From Halieaceae bacterium (GTDB taxonomy: Bacteria; Pseudomonadota; Gammaproteobacteria; Pseudomonadales; Halieaceae), in assembly GCA_902520195.1 (NCBI GenBank), contig CABYND010000004.1:1-64000 (forward strand): 64,000 bases of DNA, read 5' to 3'. The notes beneath the pieces are model-generated. The model worked only from the letters and a program-made list of their open reading frames with translations. It did not search any database and was not told the DNA's origin. The translations under genes and the position numbers were made by a program. Shown here piece after piece: positions 63,174 through 64,000 of the stretch. The stretch's first letter is position 1; every line of letters begins with the position of its first letter.

Positions 63174-63183
63174 GTGTGCCTTT

Positions 63184-63651
63184 TTACTCGTTACTTTGGT
63201 GACACTCCGCGCACCAGCCTTTAATTTCTAACTGTGGGCTAATCGCACTAAATCCGGCAGAGCTGGCAGCAGTCTGAAGCGCGTCAACTGCATCAGGAGA
63301 TAAATAGATCTCTTCAACGTGGCGACAGCCGCCACAAATCAGAAATTGCGATTGATCATGCTCATGAGAACAAGTCATGTGTGAGCAAGATACATACTTG
63401 TTGGCAATCTCTAGCCGATGAATCAGGTTCTGATCCTGCAAAAGATCCAATATGCGGTAGACGGACATTGCCGGCATGTTGCTGTCGCTGCCGGCATTGC
63501 ATCTCTCCGCGATCTCATAGGCAGAGAGGGCGACGTCGGCTTCGATCAGCACCGACAATACCTGCTTGCGTCGCTTGGTGAATCTGATGCCTCCCTGAAT
63601 GCATTTTTGCTCGGCGGCGGACATCACAGTATCGTAGTCAACCATGCTCAT
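63184..63651 (-). CDS. zur: Fur-family zinc uptake regulator Zur
   Basis: A 155-residue Fur-family repressor. The N-terminal winged helix includes FTKRRKQVLSVLIEADVALS and MPAMSVYRILDLLQ; structural zinc cysteines are C106-x-x-C109 (CGGC) and C147-x-x-C150 (CAEC), and the sensing region has CSHMTCSHEHD. The location with zinc genes and the matching operators support Zur rather than Fur. A related box at 63684-63701 suggests autoregulation. First gene of zur, merC-like, DUF2796. Confidence 0.9.
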   Translation of the reverse strand: MSMVDYDTVMSAAEQKCIQGGIRFTKRRKQVLSVLIEADVALSAYEIAERCNAGSDSNMPAMSVYRILDLLQDQNLIHRLEIANKYVSCSHMTCSHEHDQSQFLICGGCRHVEEIYLSPDAVDALQTAASSAGFSAISPQLEIKGWCAECHQSNE

Positions 63652-63683
63652 GGGTGTTAGACGGTTTCAGAGTTAATCATGGG

Positions 63684-63701
63684 ATAGATACAATATATCA
63701 A
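63684..63701. promoter_or_regulatory. Zur-like box upstream of zur
   Basis: Read on the minus strand, the site contains TGATA and TGTATC at the same spacing as the palindrome at 57729-57749 (TGATA, 4 bases, TGTATC). It lies 33 bases upstream of the zur start and is placed for autorepression. Confidence 0.5.
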
Positions 63702-63818
63702 TTAGGGCGAAATGTGCATGCTTGAGCTTGTGCCGAGCTCTAGTTGGTCATGCACCAGTTCTCACCAGATTGCCGCCGACTTTGATAGGCTGATGCCATC
63801 GGTCGGAGAATTGTCATT

Positions 63819-64000
63819 ATGAAAGCCGCTGTATTTGAGGGTCCCAGGCGGCCACTAGCCATCAAAGATGTGCCCATGCCAGAAATAGGCGACGCCGAGA
63901 TGTTGGTCAAGGTGCGTCGCTGCGGTATTTGCGGCACCGATATCCACGCCTCTCGAGAGGGCCCTTTTATGGCGCCCCTCGAAACTGTCTTTGGACACGA
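63819..64000 (+). CDS. zinc-type alcohol dehydrogenase, N-terminal part (cut by window edge)
   Basis: The frame begins MKAAVFEGPRRPLAIKDVPM, then the catalytic-zinc region VRRCGICGTDIHASREGPF, where the cysteine, aspartate and histidine pattern (C-G-x-C-G-T-D-x-H) is that of medium-chain zinc alcohol dehydrogenases. The rest lies outside the window. GGAG is 11 bases ahead of the ATG. The gene is divergent from zur. Substrate unknown. Confidence 0.85.
   Translation, partial: MKAAVFEGPRRPLAIKDVPMPEIGDAEMLVKVRRCGICGTDIHASREGPFMAPLETVFGH

Noticed and set aside
1..64000. CRISPR arrays, tRNA or rRNA genes, prophage or insertion sequences
   Set aside because: No regular spacer repeats, no cloverleaf with CCA-type end noted, no integrase or transposase frames seen.

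Overview
The window looks like a chromosomal segment of a marine, aerobic gammaproteobacterium of the Halieaceae (OM60/NOR5) type. This is an inference from gene content only: many TonB-dependent receptor, cytochrome P450, acyl-CoA ligase, GcvT/DmdA-like and FAD-oxidoreductase genes, with no phage, plasmid or insertion-sequence genes seen. Coding density is high and most genes sit in short runs or divergent pairs. I saw no rRNA, tRNA or CRISPR array.

1-17.5 kb: a truncated FAD oxidoreductase faces away from a TonB-dependent receptor, which is followed by a TPR-sulfotransferase, a methyltransferase and an aminotransferase with a twin-arginine leader. Next come an alpha/beta hydrolase, a P450, agmatinase (speB) coupled to a cupin gene, an AhpD-like protein, DNA polymerase IV (dinB), a GST, and a DmdB-like acyl-CoA ligase convergent with a DmdA-like GcvT-family protein. 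A SulP transporter plus universal stress protein follow (17.8-20.1 kb).

20-41 kb is the most unusual part. It is an amine/methyl-type catabolic region holding a Tat-leader spermidine-dehydrogenase-like flavoprotein, four paralogous PYROXD2-type FAD oxidoreductases, a GcvT-like gene translationally coupled to two of them, a PuuA-like glutamine-synthetase homologue divergent from a PuuB-like oxidase, an AraC regulator with a SnoaL-like front domain, a sodium:solute symporter, two cupins, a GFA-domain protein and a sulfatase. The usual later steps of the Puu pathway (aldehyde dehydrogenase, gamma-glutamyl hydrolase) are absent, so the substrate is open.

41-53.8 kb: a decayed MFS transporter tail, the RNA helicase rhlE, an acyl-CoA ligase and a thiolase, then about 5 kb of short hypothetical genes, a Rap1a/Tai-like protein, an intergenic candidate small-RNA terminator and a broken gene remnant, followed by a 2-oxoglutarate oxygenase and a lipoprotein serine hydrolase.

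53.8-63.7 kb is a compact zinc-acquisition locus: two COG0523 (CobW/ZigA) GTPases, a ZnuD-like receptor with five His/Asp/Glu-rich segments, a Zrg-like ABC transporter (ATPase, permease, periplasmic protein), DUF3299 and DUF2796 proteins, a MerC-like membrane protein and the Fur-family regulator Zur. A shared palindromic motif in three of its promoter regions is the likely Zur operator. The window ends inside a zinc-type alcohol dehydrogenase gene.
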